From Scenedesmus sp. ARA3 (Eukaryota; Chlorophyta; Chlorophyceae; Sphaeropleales; Scenedesmaceae), in NCBI GenBank assembly GCA_004335835.1, contig RWJK01000214.1, positions 119,088 through 183,087 on the forward strand: a DNA stretch of 64,000 nt, in the 5' to 3' direction. Shown piece after piece: positions 1-12,900 of this stretch. Both the position numbers and the translations under genes were made by a program. The notes below the pieces were generated by a model. It was not told the origin of the DNA. It saw nothing but the letters and a program-made list of their open reading frames with translations, and searched no databases. The stretch's first letter is position 1. The number at the start of each line of letters is the position of its first letter.

Positions 1-25
1 GTCTGCTGTGCCAGCCAGTCCTCAC

Positions 26-1436
26 CCAGCGGCACAGTGCCATGCACCATGACCTGCAGCCCTACTGGCGATGGCGCTGCGATGCCCTTGGACTGCAGGT
101 GCTCAAACACACCCTGCAGCACATGGCGGCAGCACAACTTAGTACTTATACATAGCATGCAGTGTGTTGAGCAGAGCCAGCAGCAAAGCATGTGTAACCA
201 GCTGCATGAACCTGCTTTCTAACCTGAACCGTCAAGGTCATGCACACCCCAGGCAAGCTGCTCCTGCAAAGCAACACTGCATATGCTGCCACCCTGCCAC
301 GCCGTTTGCAGCCATGCATGTCATGCACTGCTAGGAGCATGCGTGATGTTCCGTGCACTGCTGTCCTGCCCACAAGCTACATGTGGCACCCACGCCCTAC
401 CTTGTATGCTGAGAGGAAGTAGTTGGCCCATGTGTGCTTTGCCACATCCACTGGCTGCGGGCAGCGCAGATGTTTAAACAGCAGACAGCATGATGCAGCT
501 GAGGCGCATGCACACATATCGCATACATGCAACCCTGCCTGCTCTGCGCCACAAGCTAGCCAACATTTGCAAGCGCATGGCATGACCTCAGATGAGTCAC
601 AGACTGCCGCTGTTCTGTACCAGCGTTCATTGCAGCAACTAAAGGAGAGACGCTATGCAGCATTAGCGCCCAAGGAATGCTGCTGCTGTTGCTGATGCCT
701 GGCTCTCGCATACATGCCTGTGCTGGGTCTGTGCCGAACTCAATCTCTGGGTACTGCTCCGCTTCTAGGTTTGCGACCACCAGCTTGTCACCACCCCGTC
801 GGATGGCGACAATGGTGTCCTGCAGCAGCACAGGGAGACATGCACTAACAGATAGCACGGCATATCCGGCTGCTGCGCACCAATGCTAAAGCAATCAATC
901 AGCATGGTAGCACTGGCCTGTGGTGGTTTGAGGTTGTGCGTCTGCTGCTCGCACTGTGCATGCATACTGAAAGGGCACTACATGCATGCAGAGCTGCTGC
1001 ACTGCTGATGCAAGCTGTTGCTGGACCAGCACGCACCTGGCGGATAGCCATAGGCAGAACTCCGTAACCTTCATAATCAATGTGCTCGCCAATCAAGTTG
1101 ACGCGGCCTGAAAGAGACACAGCACCTTGGTTGAAGACTTGCACCCATTGATCAATACAGATGCAACTGCAACTGTGTCTGAAGGCATCCGTGGCTGCAT
1201 TCAATGCTCACCTGGAGCCCTAGCATATATCTCTGGTGCCTGGCCGTATTTCTCTCTGAACGCAGCTGCCAACCGCTGATAGCGAGACGTTGCCTCGACA
1301 GCACCTGCCAAACATCCAGGTTAGTGACTACCTCATGAACCGCCTTGCCAAACCAATATCATGTAGTGCTTTGATTACCTTCTAGGCCATAAATGGCCTC
1401 GATCTCCTCCACTTCTGGAATAGGCAGGGAGGCCAT
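26..1436 (-). CDS. GALK: Galactokinase copy A, GAL1/GALK type (5' part, 3' end beyond left edge)
   Basis: Phosphorylates galactose to galactose-1-phosphate with ATP in the cytosol (Leloir pathway entry). Exons read on the minus strand: 1436-1379, 1304-1212, 1107-1037, 819-718, about 454-401 and 113-26; the rest lies left of the window. The start ATG opens [17 protein letters not shown]. The galactokinase signature [20 protein letters not shown] is followed by [22 protein letters not shown], and [16 protein letters not shown] just before the GHMP glycine-rich loop. Order and wording match Arabidopsis GAL1 closely. Exons of 71 and 88 nt are identical in size to those of copy B at 17049-20812. 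The donor after exon 4 is ambiguous: CAG|GCATGT, a GC donor, or CAT|GTATGC, a GT donor; both keep the frame with nearby acceptors. The upstream neighbour is the divergent channel gene at 1974. An N-acetylgalactosamine kinase (GALK2-like) activity cannot be excluded. Confidence 0.9.
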
Positions 1437-1973
1437 CCTAGCTGACTTGCAGTGCACACGTATCAACAGTGCTTATCGGGCGACAGGGTCGATCCAAGCA
1501 ACGTAATGCCTTAGTAGTACGTGTAATCCGACTGATACATACGTTAAGCACGCTGCTAACTTGAAGGATGACATGTCATCAAGAAGGTCAGACGGCCACC
1601 TCTGTTGAGCAGTGCTTGGCAAGTGCAACCTTAGCTTGTTTCCGTGCATCTTTTCGTGTGATAGAAGTTTGCTGAAACGTTGCGCAGTTCGAGCTCGAAG
1701 CAGTGTTGACATCTTTTACATCGACAAACCATGCTAGCTGCTCCACATGCAACAGCTTCTCTGTGCTTTACTTGAAGCTCCGTGCTCTTATCTAGCTCTC
1801 TTGCAATTCAACTTGCTCTTGTGCGTCTCCACAGCTGCCACAGCAGCAGCAACCAACTTTGTACTGCAGCATTACTGTACACACAGTCACGGCACTGCTC
1901 AAGGTCTACAAGCACGTGCAGAGCCAACGAGCTCTGCCAGTAGCTGATTAGGCATTAGCACCTAGGCCACCGC
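1437..1973. promoter_or_regulatory. Divergent intergenic region, galactokinase A / channel
   Basis: 537 bases between the two start codons, so it must hold both 5' UTRs and promoters. I see no ORF with a recognisable domain and no clear TATA box or motif. Confidence 0.4.
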
Positions 1974-4900
1974 ATGCGGTTGGCAGCAGCCAACAGCACC
2001 TGCAGAGGTGCAACCCGAGGTTGCGATGCTGGAGCATCATGCACACTTATGCAGCGTGCTCTGCCCAAATCAGCCATCCGCCAATGCTGCAGCAGGTCAA
2101 CTTGGTCTTGTAGAGCTGCAGCTCCTGGGCCTTCAGAGAGCACTAGCAGTGCAGCAGCAGCAAGCGCTGCTGCAGCAACAGCAGCAGGGGAGGCTGCACC
2201 TCCGGGCGTCGTGCTGGAAGCAAACTTACAGCAGCAACAGCAGCAGTTAGAAACATGTGCTCAGCATGATGAGAGCAACACAGATGGTGCTATCAGCGAG
2301 ATAGGCAGTAGCATTAGCAGCGTCATCGGCAGCAGGAATGGCAGTTCTGTAGACAGGATGAGCATAGGCCTTCTGTATACAGAGGATGACAGCATCAGCA
2401 TAGGCAGCGACTGTCCCAGCAGCACCAGCAGTATCGAGAGGAGTGATAGTAGCAATGTGTATGGCGCAGACGCACAGCCAAACCAAAGTGAATTTGAGGC
2501 AGCACAAAGCAGTGCAGCAGCAATAGAAGAACAGATTGTACAGCCAATTGTTTCATACAGCAGCTTCAGCAGCATAGACGATGAGGTTTCGACCTATGAA
2601 CTAGAAGCAGCTAAGCAAGCAGCTAAACAGAAAGAGGCAGCTATTGCAGCAGCAGCAGGGGCAGCAGCAGCAACAACAGACAAGCCCTGGTGGCCCCCAA
2701 CAGAGTTTGCAGCGCTGCTGGGTCTGGCAGTGGCGTTTGTGATCGCTGGCATCAGCAATGCGCTGCAGTGCAAGCCAGTGCAGCTGAACTACAGGTGTGT
2801 TGGTGCACAGCACCCAACAGCATGCTTGGGCTGCAATGCTCCAACCTTCTGCTTGTACCCAAAGCATGTCATGCTCGCACGCTTCCTGTATCAGCTGGCA
2901 GCAACTGCCACTGCATGGTCAACTCTCTCACATGCCTTCACTGCTTTGCATGTGTTGCTGTTTAAACCTGCAGCCACCAGCGCATCGTGCGGCAGTGCAG
3001 CAGCTGCTGCGGCTCGCCGGCAGTGCAGGCAGCACACCACCAGTACATCGTGCGGCAGCCGCAGCTGCCGCTGCCAGCGCTGCCGCTGCCGCTGCGGCAG
3101 CAGCTGGACCTTGATGCGCTGCCGCCCCCCAGCTACAGGGTGCCGCTGCTGGTGTCGCTGCCGTCAGCAGCAGATGATGGCATCAGCGCCTCGCTGCTGG
3201 CTGCCAAGGACTGGGTGCATGGCAGGTGCGGCAGCTGGCGCAGCCAGAGCAGGGCACATATTGGCCTCGCCTTGTGCCTGTAATGAGACGAACGGCCCAG
3301 CATTTTCGTGTGTGGACCAAGCAGCACGCATGCTGAGCAAATGTGCTTGTTTTGTTCGGAAATCAGAGGGGCCGTGTGTGCGGAGCTGCCGGCTTGTTAC
3401 CTTAATATGTAATCAGTCGACACCCTTGCTGCTCACAGCACTTGTGGTGTCTGCAGTTGAGGCGGAGCTAGCACAACTGGCCCTGCAATATCTCACAACT
3501 TGATGTGATTACTTTGTGCTGTGTGCGGCCCACCTGCTGCCTTGTTGCAGGGTGGCGTACCACCTGCAGCAGCTGGCCACCGCCAACATCAGCACCAAGG
3601 TGGTGGTGCTGTCGCTGTTTGCCACGCCCTTCATCCTGCTGTTCGGCTACATGTACCACAAGGCGGCACACGTCAAGTTTGGCGCAGCCATGTACAAGGC
3701 AAGCACCGCAGTGACAGCAAGCTAGGCTTTGAGCTTGTTGGCGCACAGTTAAGTGCTGTGCCACTGCTGGACCAGCTGGATGTGCAGCATTCCAGAAGAG
3801 GGACGACCAACATGTGCTGTTGCACGTTGCTGCAGCTGGCAGCCTGTGTGGTTCTGTGCAGGCTGCACCACAGCAGGTTACACATGTTGTTGTTGAACTG
3901 TCATTATTGCGGTGCTGCCGTTGCCGCCAGGTGTACGCGCTGCTGTACCGCGTGCCTGGCGTGGGCATCGCCAAGGAGGACAACGTGTACGCCTACATTG
4001 TGGCCAACATGGCCTTCCTGGCCGGACTGTTCACGTTTGCGGGTATCTTAGGTGAGCAGCGGCACCATGCAGCAGGCAGGCTGCTGCGACAGGCGCGGGA
4101 GAGGGGCGTGTAGTTGTGCTAACAGCAGATGTGCTGCGGCACTTGCTGTACATGCAGGCTGAGCAGCACAGGATGTTGGAGGAGACGCTTGCGGCAACTG
4201 ATGTTGGGCATGCTGCTGTGCTGGCCCTGCAGGTATCGTGAGCGATGAGATCAAGATGGGCATCAAGAACAGCCGCAGCGGCAACTACAACATGCGGCTG
4301 TCGGGGCACATCCTCATCCTCAACTGGTGAGGGCCTTGCCTGAGCGGCTGCCACAACTGTTATTTGGGTTGCGGTAATGCCTGCATTTGGGCCACCCGCC
4401 CCATTTGGCCACCTTAGCAGGTCACGCATCCGGTCACCTGTCTGGTGCAGGTTCTGTTGTTGGCTTCACGACATGTGACAGACCGGTACTCTGCTGCTGC
4501 TGCTGCTGCTGCTGTTTGTTGCCTCCTCCATTGCAGGAATGGCAATACAACTTCGCTCCTCAGGCAGATTGCCAGCGCATATGCGGTGAGCAGGCACGCG
4601 CCATGGCTGTCTGTTGCCTGCTTCTGCTCGTGTATCTCATGCTTAGCAGCACTTGACAGCAATTCTGGCCTCCATAGCCCTGCAGCCACACTTTTGTGCC
4701 GATCATAGATAGATAGATAGAGGGGTTGCACGGTGTGTTCATGCGGCATACGCCACCACAGACACTTGGTGTGCTGATCATATGGTTGCTTTGGTTCATG
4801 CGGCGATTGCCACTGCAGGAGGGCGGCATGTTTGACAATGGGCGCTGGCTGCTGACCAACCGGCCGCCTGTGGTGGTGCTGGCTGACAAGAAGAAGGCGC

Positions 4901-7900
4901 AGATGGATGAGGCGGTGCACGAGATGCTGCGGTGCGCACAGATCGTCTGCCTGTGCTGCAGATTCTAACACTGCGTCACATGCACAAGCTGTCTGTCATT
5001 GCGCTCCAAAACACCAGAGCCACATAGCGCACATGCATTCCGGTGTGCCTGGTTGCTGCCCATAACGTTCTTGGGCTGACTGGCATGTACGTCAAGTTGA
5101 CTTGTGGCTCATACAGTGTGCTGCTGCTGCTGCTGTTTGATAATGTGTGTCGCGCAGGGACCGTGGGCTGCACCTGGAGGTGCACACGCGTGAAGGCAAC
5201 CCCTTCAAGCTGTCAGAGCTCAAGAGGGTGAGCTGACCTGCACGCCCCTGCACACAGCAATGGTATACTGACTGGCATATCTATGTTACGTCCGCATTAA
5301 CTTGTGCAGCACATACCGTGATTGTTGGCTGGGCAAGGCAACTGGCAATCTGCCACAGGCACATGGTCGCAGTCACTCCACATCACGTATATGTGGCTGT
5401 CGCTGCAGGTTGCTGCCAGCAAGGCGGGCACCATCATCGTGCTGCACCCCGACTCTGCCAGCTCGCCGCAGAATGCGGAGGCAATCAAGGCCAGCGTGGC
5501 CATGTGCATCACGGCGCTGGGCCCGCAGACCAACCAGCGTGTGGTGGTGCAAGCCACAGGTGCGCCTGCGGCGCCTGCAGCATGCTGAGGCTCACAACAC
5601 CAGCCCAGAATGTTTATGTAGATGGCGCGTTCCTGTGCAATACATCCCCTGTGCAGGCATGTAGCCATCAGCTCAACTGCCGGATCTTATTACATGAAGC
5701 AGTAGTCGCTGTCTGTGGCTCTGCTATAGTGAGTGTGCACATACAGTGGCGTCACCTTGGTGTCATGTGTACCGCTATGCGCCTGCCTGCCTGCCCCGCA
5801 GGCTCCCCCAGTGAAGCTGGTCTGCTGAGCTCGCTGAGCGTGGCCAGCCAGCTGGGCGGCAAGGCAGCCATCCAGTCCATGGAGCTGCCCGACCAGCAGC
5901 TCATGCTGCAGCTGGTGAGCCAGAGCGCGGCGCAGCCGGGCATCCTCACCTGCTGGCTGGACATCCTGGCGCTGGCCAACAACAGCGCGCAGTTTTACGT
6001 GGCGGAGCTGCCCGCGGCGCTGGAGGGCAAGCCCTACGTGGACGTGCGCAGGTGCGGCGGCTGCGGAGGCAGGGACAGGTGCTGCAAGGGATGCAGCATA
6101 GACAGCAGCGCAGCGGCAGCGCCCCAGGATTTCATCGTGTATGCAAGTATCTATTGCCGCACCTGTGCTGTGGCAGGATCCGCGCTAGTGGCTTTGTAGC
6201 TAGCAGTTAGCGCGCGTGCATCATGCAGGGCAGGCGGTGTAGCTTGTCGTGCAGCATATCAATCGTTGTGCAAGTGGTGCGTGGGTGCTGTGCGCTATTT
6301 GTTGCTGGCGCAGGGCGTTTGCGCACGCCGTGCTGTGTGGCTTCCGTCTGCCGAGTGGCGAGGCTGTGATGAACCCTGCGGAGGGCGACGTGCCGCCTGC
6401 AGGGGCGCAGCTCATCTTCCTGGGCAGGGGAGGTGAGCGGGCCGCACAGTGGCGGGCCAGCAGGGCAGCATGCTTCTGTGCTGATTGCTGGGTGGATGCT
6501 GATGGCCACACGCTTGTGGCGTGCAGCACATGAGACATATGCTGTCGAGATTGGCTGCAGCATACACGTCACTCTGCGTTGCATGGCAAGTGCTTCATGT
6601 TTGCTGCGCGCAACTGGCGACTGCTGCTTGCAGGCGCGGGGCACCTCATCGCATCCCCGGGTGACCCAGTGTACGACACTGCTGCCAAGTCAGCGGCAGA
6701 GCGCATGAAGCGGGAGCGCACGTACCGCTCCAAGGTGCGCAACAGCTGCTTGTCTGCAGCTGCAGCACGCGAATCAGGCCACTGCCATGGCGATCACACA
6801 GACAGCCAGACGTCATGCACCACATGCAGCGTCATGATGGGGTAGACAACACAACTCCCATTCGTGCATGTATTTTGCGCCATCACGGGGTTAACGCGCC
6901 TCACCCGCTGCATGCGTGGCTGCCGTGCCTTTGCTGAATGCCTGCAGGCGCGCAGCATCCTGGTGTCCAACTGGCCTGCCGAGGGCATCCCTGAGCTCAT
7001 GGAGGGCTTTGCGCAGTTCACGCCAGCCAACAGCAGCGTGACCTTTGCCATGCAGGGCGAGCCGCACCCGGACTGGCCCACGCGCATCAGCAACTGCCGC
7101 TTCAACTTTGTGGCCGCCAAGCAGCCCACCAGCGTGAAGGTGGGCTGTAAACAGCGTGCACTGCATGCAATGCATGCTGTGCTTTTGGGTGCTGGTGGTC
7201 CTTCCTCGTTAGCCCCAGCTGGTGCGTGAGGGGCGCAGCATCGTGGTCGCTAACTGTATGTAACATTTTTATGACCTGTGCTTTGCATGTATGTATGCCC
7301 GCAGCTGTCTGACATGTACGTACATTGACCGCATGTGCTGGAGTACATCAGGCAACTGTGTGCTGTGGCGTGCTGTTGTTCTGGCGCCTCCAGGTGCTGC
7401 TGGAGGCAGGCATCAAGACTGCTGATGCAGTGGTGCTGGGCAGCGGCTCAGCAGCTGGCGGGGACCTGGAGTCAGACGCGCGCGTGCTGGCAGCCATCCT
7501 GCAGGTGGGCAGCGAAGAGTGCGGCTGCGGCAGCTGCTGGGCCAGCAGTTCACAGCAGGGCGTTGTCTAGTTCTGCAGGCTTGCAGGGGATGCTGCACAG
7601 CTGCATCCGCCTGCCGACTTCAAAGCCACAAGAATGACCTGGCTGTAGGATGCAGGTTGGCGAGGGTGTCGATGCATGTCTGCAACGACATAATTGGCCA
7701 CCTGCAACTGCATGTTCACGCCCAGCATGCAAATCGTAGCATGCATGAGCAGGGCGACCTGGCTCTGATGGGCTGTGGCGCTGTTGGTTGCTGCTGCAGG
7801 TGCAGGATGCTGTGCTGGCCAGTAAGCGCAAGGACACGCCGCACCTGGTGGCACCCATCAAGCGCTACGCCACCAGCAAGCTCGCAGCGCAGTGGCTGGA

Positions 7901-8816
7901 GACGCTGGCGGCAGAGCAGGCGGCAGCCTCGCCAGCAGCCGCAGCAGCTGCTGGAAAGGCAGGCACACCATCAGCAGCAGCAGCAGCAGCAGTGCCAGCA
8001 AGCAAGCCAGGTGGACTGCTCAGCTTGGTGCCGCAGGTGCTGCTGGGCCAGGGATCGCAGAGCAGCCAGCAGCAGCAGCAACAGCAGCAGCCGCCCCCGC
8101 AGCTGGCTGTGATCGACTCGTGTGAGTTCCTGGTGCCTGGTGACGTGATGAGTGCGCTGATGACGCAGGTGGTGGCAGACCCCGCGTACGCAGGCATCAT
8201 GCAGGCGCTGCTGGGCAGCCGTGAGGGCCAGGAGATGTACCTGCGCAACCCTGCCAGTTTCAACCTGCCCACAGGTGGGGCGTTGTGCGCATGCCACACT
8301 GGTGGCAGGTGCTGCCTGGGAGAAGGCCTGCATTGCATGGCATGTTTGATGAGTGCAGGGCAGAGTGCATTGCAGCAACTACTGGCGCAGAGAGTGTTTG
8401 CCAGCGTGGCTCCAGGCTCCAGGTCCACGTTCTTATCTTGCGTACGTCAGCTGCTCATTACTGCTTGCGTCATGTAGGTACAGTCGACCAACATGTTGTG
8501 CCACTCACACACTTGGCAACTTGCTGATGGTGTTTCTGTTTGCGCTGCTGCCTTGGCAGGTGTGCCGCTGTGCTTTGCTGAGGTTGAGGAGGCGGTGCGC
8601 CTCACACGGCAGACGGCCCTCGGCTACATCCGCGGGCGGCACAGCAAGTCGGGCAACTGCAGCCTGGCCAAGAACAAGCAGGCTGCCGCGGGCCAGCGCA
8701 AGGTGGTGCTGGGCCCCGCTGCCAGCCACACCGTGGTGTTCGAGGAGCACGACAGGATCGTGGTGCTGGCGGCAGACTTCAACGTGACCGGCGCTGCCAG
8801 CAGCAACGGGCAGTGA
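1974..8816 (+). CDS. CASTOR/POLLUX (DMI1)-like ion channel
   Basis: Sixteen exons: 1974-2794, 2974-3225, 3551-3698, 3931-4051, 4233-4326, 4537-4585, 4819-4931, 5158-5227, 5409-5559, 5802-6051, 6314-6432, 6634-6734, 6948-7139, 7394-7504, 7800-8274, 8560-8816; they sum to 1107 codons plus stop. Domain order follows plant CASTOR/POLLUX: a Ser/Ala-rich N-terminus, a membrane segment (FAALLGLAVAFVIAGI), a second (VVVLSLFATPFILLFGYMY), a pore region ending FAGILGIVSDEI, then a first RCK-like domain (GHILILNWNGN, TIIVLHPDSASS, CWLDILALANNSAQFYV) and a second (SILVSNWPAEGIPELMEGF, ADAVVLGS). These are cation channels of nuclear or plastid envelopes in plants. The N-terminus could be a transit peptide, but the start is uncertain; Met at 2047 is an alternative. 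The pore lacks the plant ADxGN filter. The intron 3699-3930 uses a GC donor. The acceptor of exon 2 (2974 or 3001) is the least certain boundary. Confidence 0.88.
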
Positions 8817-9925
8817 TGGTTGAGCAGTACTGCTTAGGATGCAGCCTGGGGCGGGACGGGGTGGTCAGCAATGCGTGTACGCGCATCAGCAGCTGGTGCA
8901 TGTGGCAGTGACACAACAGAGATGGTAGCATGTTAGGCAGCAGGGCTTTCCAATTTTGTAGAATTCAAGCATTTGGAGACCAGAAACACCTAATAGTGAG
9001 AAGGGGACGGCCAGATAGTCACTGGCAGCAGCCGGCTGGTTTTTGACCTCAAGATGTTGCCAGGATGATACTGGTATGGAACTGACAAAGGTAGTACCAA
9101 CTGCATATCATGACAGCAGCCAACACACACGTGTACACACTGCACTCACTCCATGCGCTGTTGCTGGTGTGCCCTGTAGTTCAAATTGTCTGCAGCATAT
9201 GCATGGGCTGACAGAGCTGCTGCAGCAGCTTCAGCTGAAGCTTGCTAGTGTTCTGATTGTTGCAACAATAGGTTCATCGACCACCGCTTGATGAGCATCT
9301 TGCTGTTCCAAGATAGTCTCTAAGAGGTGCAGAACTGCCAACTTTGTTGTGCTGTGAATAAAGGCTGTGCACAGCCAATGTGGCTTGCATTGCTTGGCGA
9401 TCTGATAGCATGTGCCAGTTGTCGTGCATCACTTATTCTGCAGTGGCTGCATGCGTGCAATGCTGTCTGATGTGGTTATCAAGGGCTTGTTGGATGATGC
9501 CAGGCTCTCACCAGTGCAACGTTGGTCAAACTCCCCAGGTGGGAGATGGTGCTGAAGCACAGCCGGTGTGCGCGGCGCCGTGCGAGTAGCAACTGCACCC
9601 TGTTCCTGGTTTGTAGGTGCACATTGGCAGCAGACTGCTGGCTGTGTACTTGTGCACTGTTTGCATGCATTCTCTTGATGCGTGATGTGCAGCAGCGAGC
9701 CTCAGCAAGGCATACTTGAAGGTGGCAACACGCCACTTTGGACACCCCTGCACCTGTCATTGTCATGTCTTTTGGGGCTCTGGTGTGCACCGTGACAGTC
9801 GGGCCAGCAACGACTGTAATACCTGATTTCGGGATAATGGACTGAGTTTTGAGTTCTAAGGCTGTCACAAGAGAACCTCAGCTGGTTCCGGTGCTGGTGT
9901 CGGTGATCTGTGATCCCTGCACGCC
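8817..9925. other. Intergenic, channel to TMEM214-like gene
   Basis: 1.1 kb between two genes on the same strand. It should hold the channel 3' UTR and the TMEM214-like promoter. ORFs here on either strand are short and resemble no family. A lone AATAAA lies at 9357. Confidence 0.4.
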
Positions 9926-12900
9926 ATGGACGACGATTGGCATACGGTGCACACTCGCACTAAGGACAAAAAGCAGCGGCAGAAGGAGAAGCAGGAGGAG
10001 AAGCAGGAAGAGCCAGCCAGCAAGGGAGCGTCAACAGCAGCAGACCCGTTTGCGGAGTTTGACAGAGCCTTTGCAGAAAAGGCAGCACAGAAGGAGCAAC
10101 AGCAACGGGACGCTTTTGCAGAGCTTGAAGTGCACGAAGCACCTGCAGCAGCACCAGCAGAACAGGGTGGTGCGGAGGAGGAGTGGGGCAGCAGCGCAGA
10201 TGAGGCTGTGCAGCCCAGCAGTGCTGCCCCCACCCGCCCAGCCAAGAAGCAAAAGCCTAAGCCTGTGCGCAAGCCCAAGCTGACCGTGGCACAAGTAGCA
10301 GCAGGTGGGGCGCGTGGCTGCCATGCAGCACACCAGACAGCAGGGCATGCTCGCAAGTTGACAGCCAGCAGCAGGCCGTGTTGCAGCCACACAGCCGTAG
10401 GTATGGATTACAGCATAGTGTTTATGGCTGCATGCAATGGTCACGCGCGCGCCGTGCTGTTTTTACGCCATTTTGCACACACCATGCATTTAGACTGATG
10501 CTGATCTGCTTGCCTTGCGCTGGTGTGTGTGTTGCAGGGGTTGATGTGGGCAGCCTGTTGCACTGGATGGCTGAGGCGCAGCTGCGGTACAGCACCAACG
10601 AAACAGCACAGGTGAGGTGCTGCCATACCTCATGTGCAGTGCATCATCACACAGCCGCATGATGACCACATGCCACCATCACATGCTCAGCTTTTGGAGC
10701 AATGGGTGGAGGGCGCAGTGTTGATGCAAGATATGTCAGTGCTGCCTCATGCGCAAGGCCAGCATGTGCGGCGCTGGCGGTCTGCAGGTGCATACGCCTG
10801 CGCTGCTCAGCTGCGCCTACCCTGCTCCTACTGCTGCTGCCATCATTTTTGACTCAGTAGCCATGCGGTGGCACAGCAACGCTCCAGATGCCGCTGAGCC
10901 CACACATCTGCTGCCCCCTGTCTGCTGGCATCTGGCTGTAGGTGGAGGCGCTGTCTGACCGGCTGCTGGTGCTGTTCAGGGAGGCTCACTTTGACCTGGG
11001 GGGCCTGCTGGCGGGGCAGCAGGGGCTGCAGCAGGTGAGAGCCTAGCCTCTGCCTGCTGCCTGCTGCCATGCAATGCGCCACTGTCGACACAGATGCTTT
11101 CATACCTTGTGTCTCTGTTGCAGTGTCAGGATGCTGCTCTGTGCCTGCTTGCTCTGCCATTGCGCGTGGCCAGGGTGGCGATCTGCCTATGTATGCAACA
11201 TGCAGCATACATCACAACTGCTTTTGTAGGATGTTCGCAGCCATTGTGGCTGCTTCACACGTAAAGCGCGACGCGATGCTCAATGCATGTGCTGCTCTGG
11301 TGATACCTCATGTGTTGCAACGCTGACACATATCTCGGCCTTGCACGTTGTGCCTTGCAGGCCAGCCAGCAGCCAATCTGCGACATGCCGCACCCACTGA
11401 TGAACGCACTAGCCAGCTTTGTGGCATCAGTGGGTGAGGGCGCGCTGGCTGCAGTCGTGGCACCCCTCACTGCAGCTGTGGTGGCAGACGTGGCGGCAGC
11501 AGCAGCAGCTGGCAGCGGAGGGGCTGCCGCGGCCGCGTCAGCGGGCAAGAGCAAGGCTGGGCTGCTGGTGATGCTGGCTGTCATCCTGCGCACACGGCCC
11601 CAGGTGAGCATGCAATGGGGCAAGGGCTTGACGTCTGCAAGCTGTAATGTACAGACTGCAGCGGCAGCTTGTTGCTTACTGTGTGCATGTGGGCAAGCGC
11701 TTAGCCAGCCTGATGTCAAGCTGCCCAGCATGTCAGGCCTGCCTTTGCGTCGTGGTTAATGTAGCAGCTGGGTATAGCAGCAGGCGATGCACACCAGCTT
11801 GCGCTTCCACACCGGCATTGCTGCTGGTTTTCAACACTTTGACAAATGTTTTGATGTTGCTTTCTTGCAACATGTGCGCTGCGTGCCTTGTCATGCAGGT
11901 GCTGGTGCAGGCGTCTGGCCAGATGCGGGCAGCTGGCGGGCAGTTAAGTGGCCCTGGCAGGCTGCCTGTGCTGCTGTGGGTGATCAACCAGGTGGGCACT
12001 GCAGCAGGCTGTGCATGTGTGCTAACCGACTGCCTTGACTATGTGGCCGGCTCTGACCATCCAGCAGGAGCAGCAGTAGGCATGGGCACAGTGGTTGCAG
12101 GCGAGCCAAGTGTGCTTGCGCATGAAAGCATGTAGCAACAGCAGCTGACCGTAGGTGCGCTGTGTGCCTTGCTGCATGTGCTGATGCGGCATGTGCTGCA
12201 CTGCGTGCAGGCTGCGCTTGCGGAGCCAGCAGTTGGCGTGGCGGTGTGGGTGCGCGTGCTGCTGCCACAGCTGCTGGGCGTGCTGCTGCCACAGCTGCTG
12301 GGCATCAGCAACCTGCCTTCAGCAGCAGCAGCAACAGCAGGCAACCAGAAACACAGCAGTGGCAGCAGCAACAGCAGCAACAGCAGCGGCGCTGCAGCGG
12401 AGCAAGTGAAGCCTCTGGAGGCCTCCCTACAGGGCCCTGCAGTGGACTTTGTGACAGGCCTTCTAGAGGAGCTGGATGTGCCTGTGGGCGATGCAGCAGG
12501 CAGCAGTGCGGGTGGTGTCAAAAGCATCGTAGCAGCAGAGGAGGGTGCTGACGTGGCATGTGAGGATGCTGGGGCAGTGCCAACCGTGCCTGGCGCTGCT
12601 GTGGAGGCGCTGTCAAGGAGCATGGCAGGCAAGCTAGCAGCAGCAACAGCAAGCAGTGCTGAGACCAAGAAGAGTGCAGCTGCACGCGCTGGCGGTGGAA
12701 GTGCTGCTGCTGCGGCTGCTGCTCTGGCCCCGCTGCTGCCAAGCTTGGCTGCTCTTGCTGCTGGCAGCAGCTGCCCGGCGCAGTATGGGGACTGGCTGCT
12801 GCTTGCACTGGAGAGCGCTGCATTGTCTGATGGTGAGCATTGTCACAGGGACTGGCTGACTGCAGCTGTGACACTGCTGATTGTCAGTCTCAATGCTTCA

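Noticed and set aside
4706..4721. Short ATAG-type tetranucleotide run in a channel intron
   Set aside because: About four units only; an ordinary microsatellite with no visible role.
9357..9362. AATAAA as a poly(A) signal
   Set aside because: Green algae normally use TGTAA, and the site is over 500 bases past the channel stop. It may be chance.
10691..10760. Possible extra exon (LLEQWVEGAVLM) in the TMEM214-like gene
   Set aside because: It has an acceptor-like CAG and open frame but no in-phase GT donor. Skipping it joins the flanking exons in phase 0 with good family similarity.
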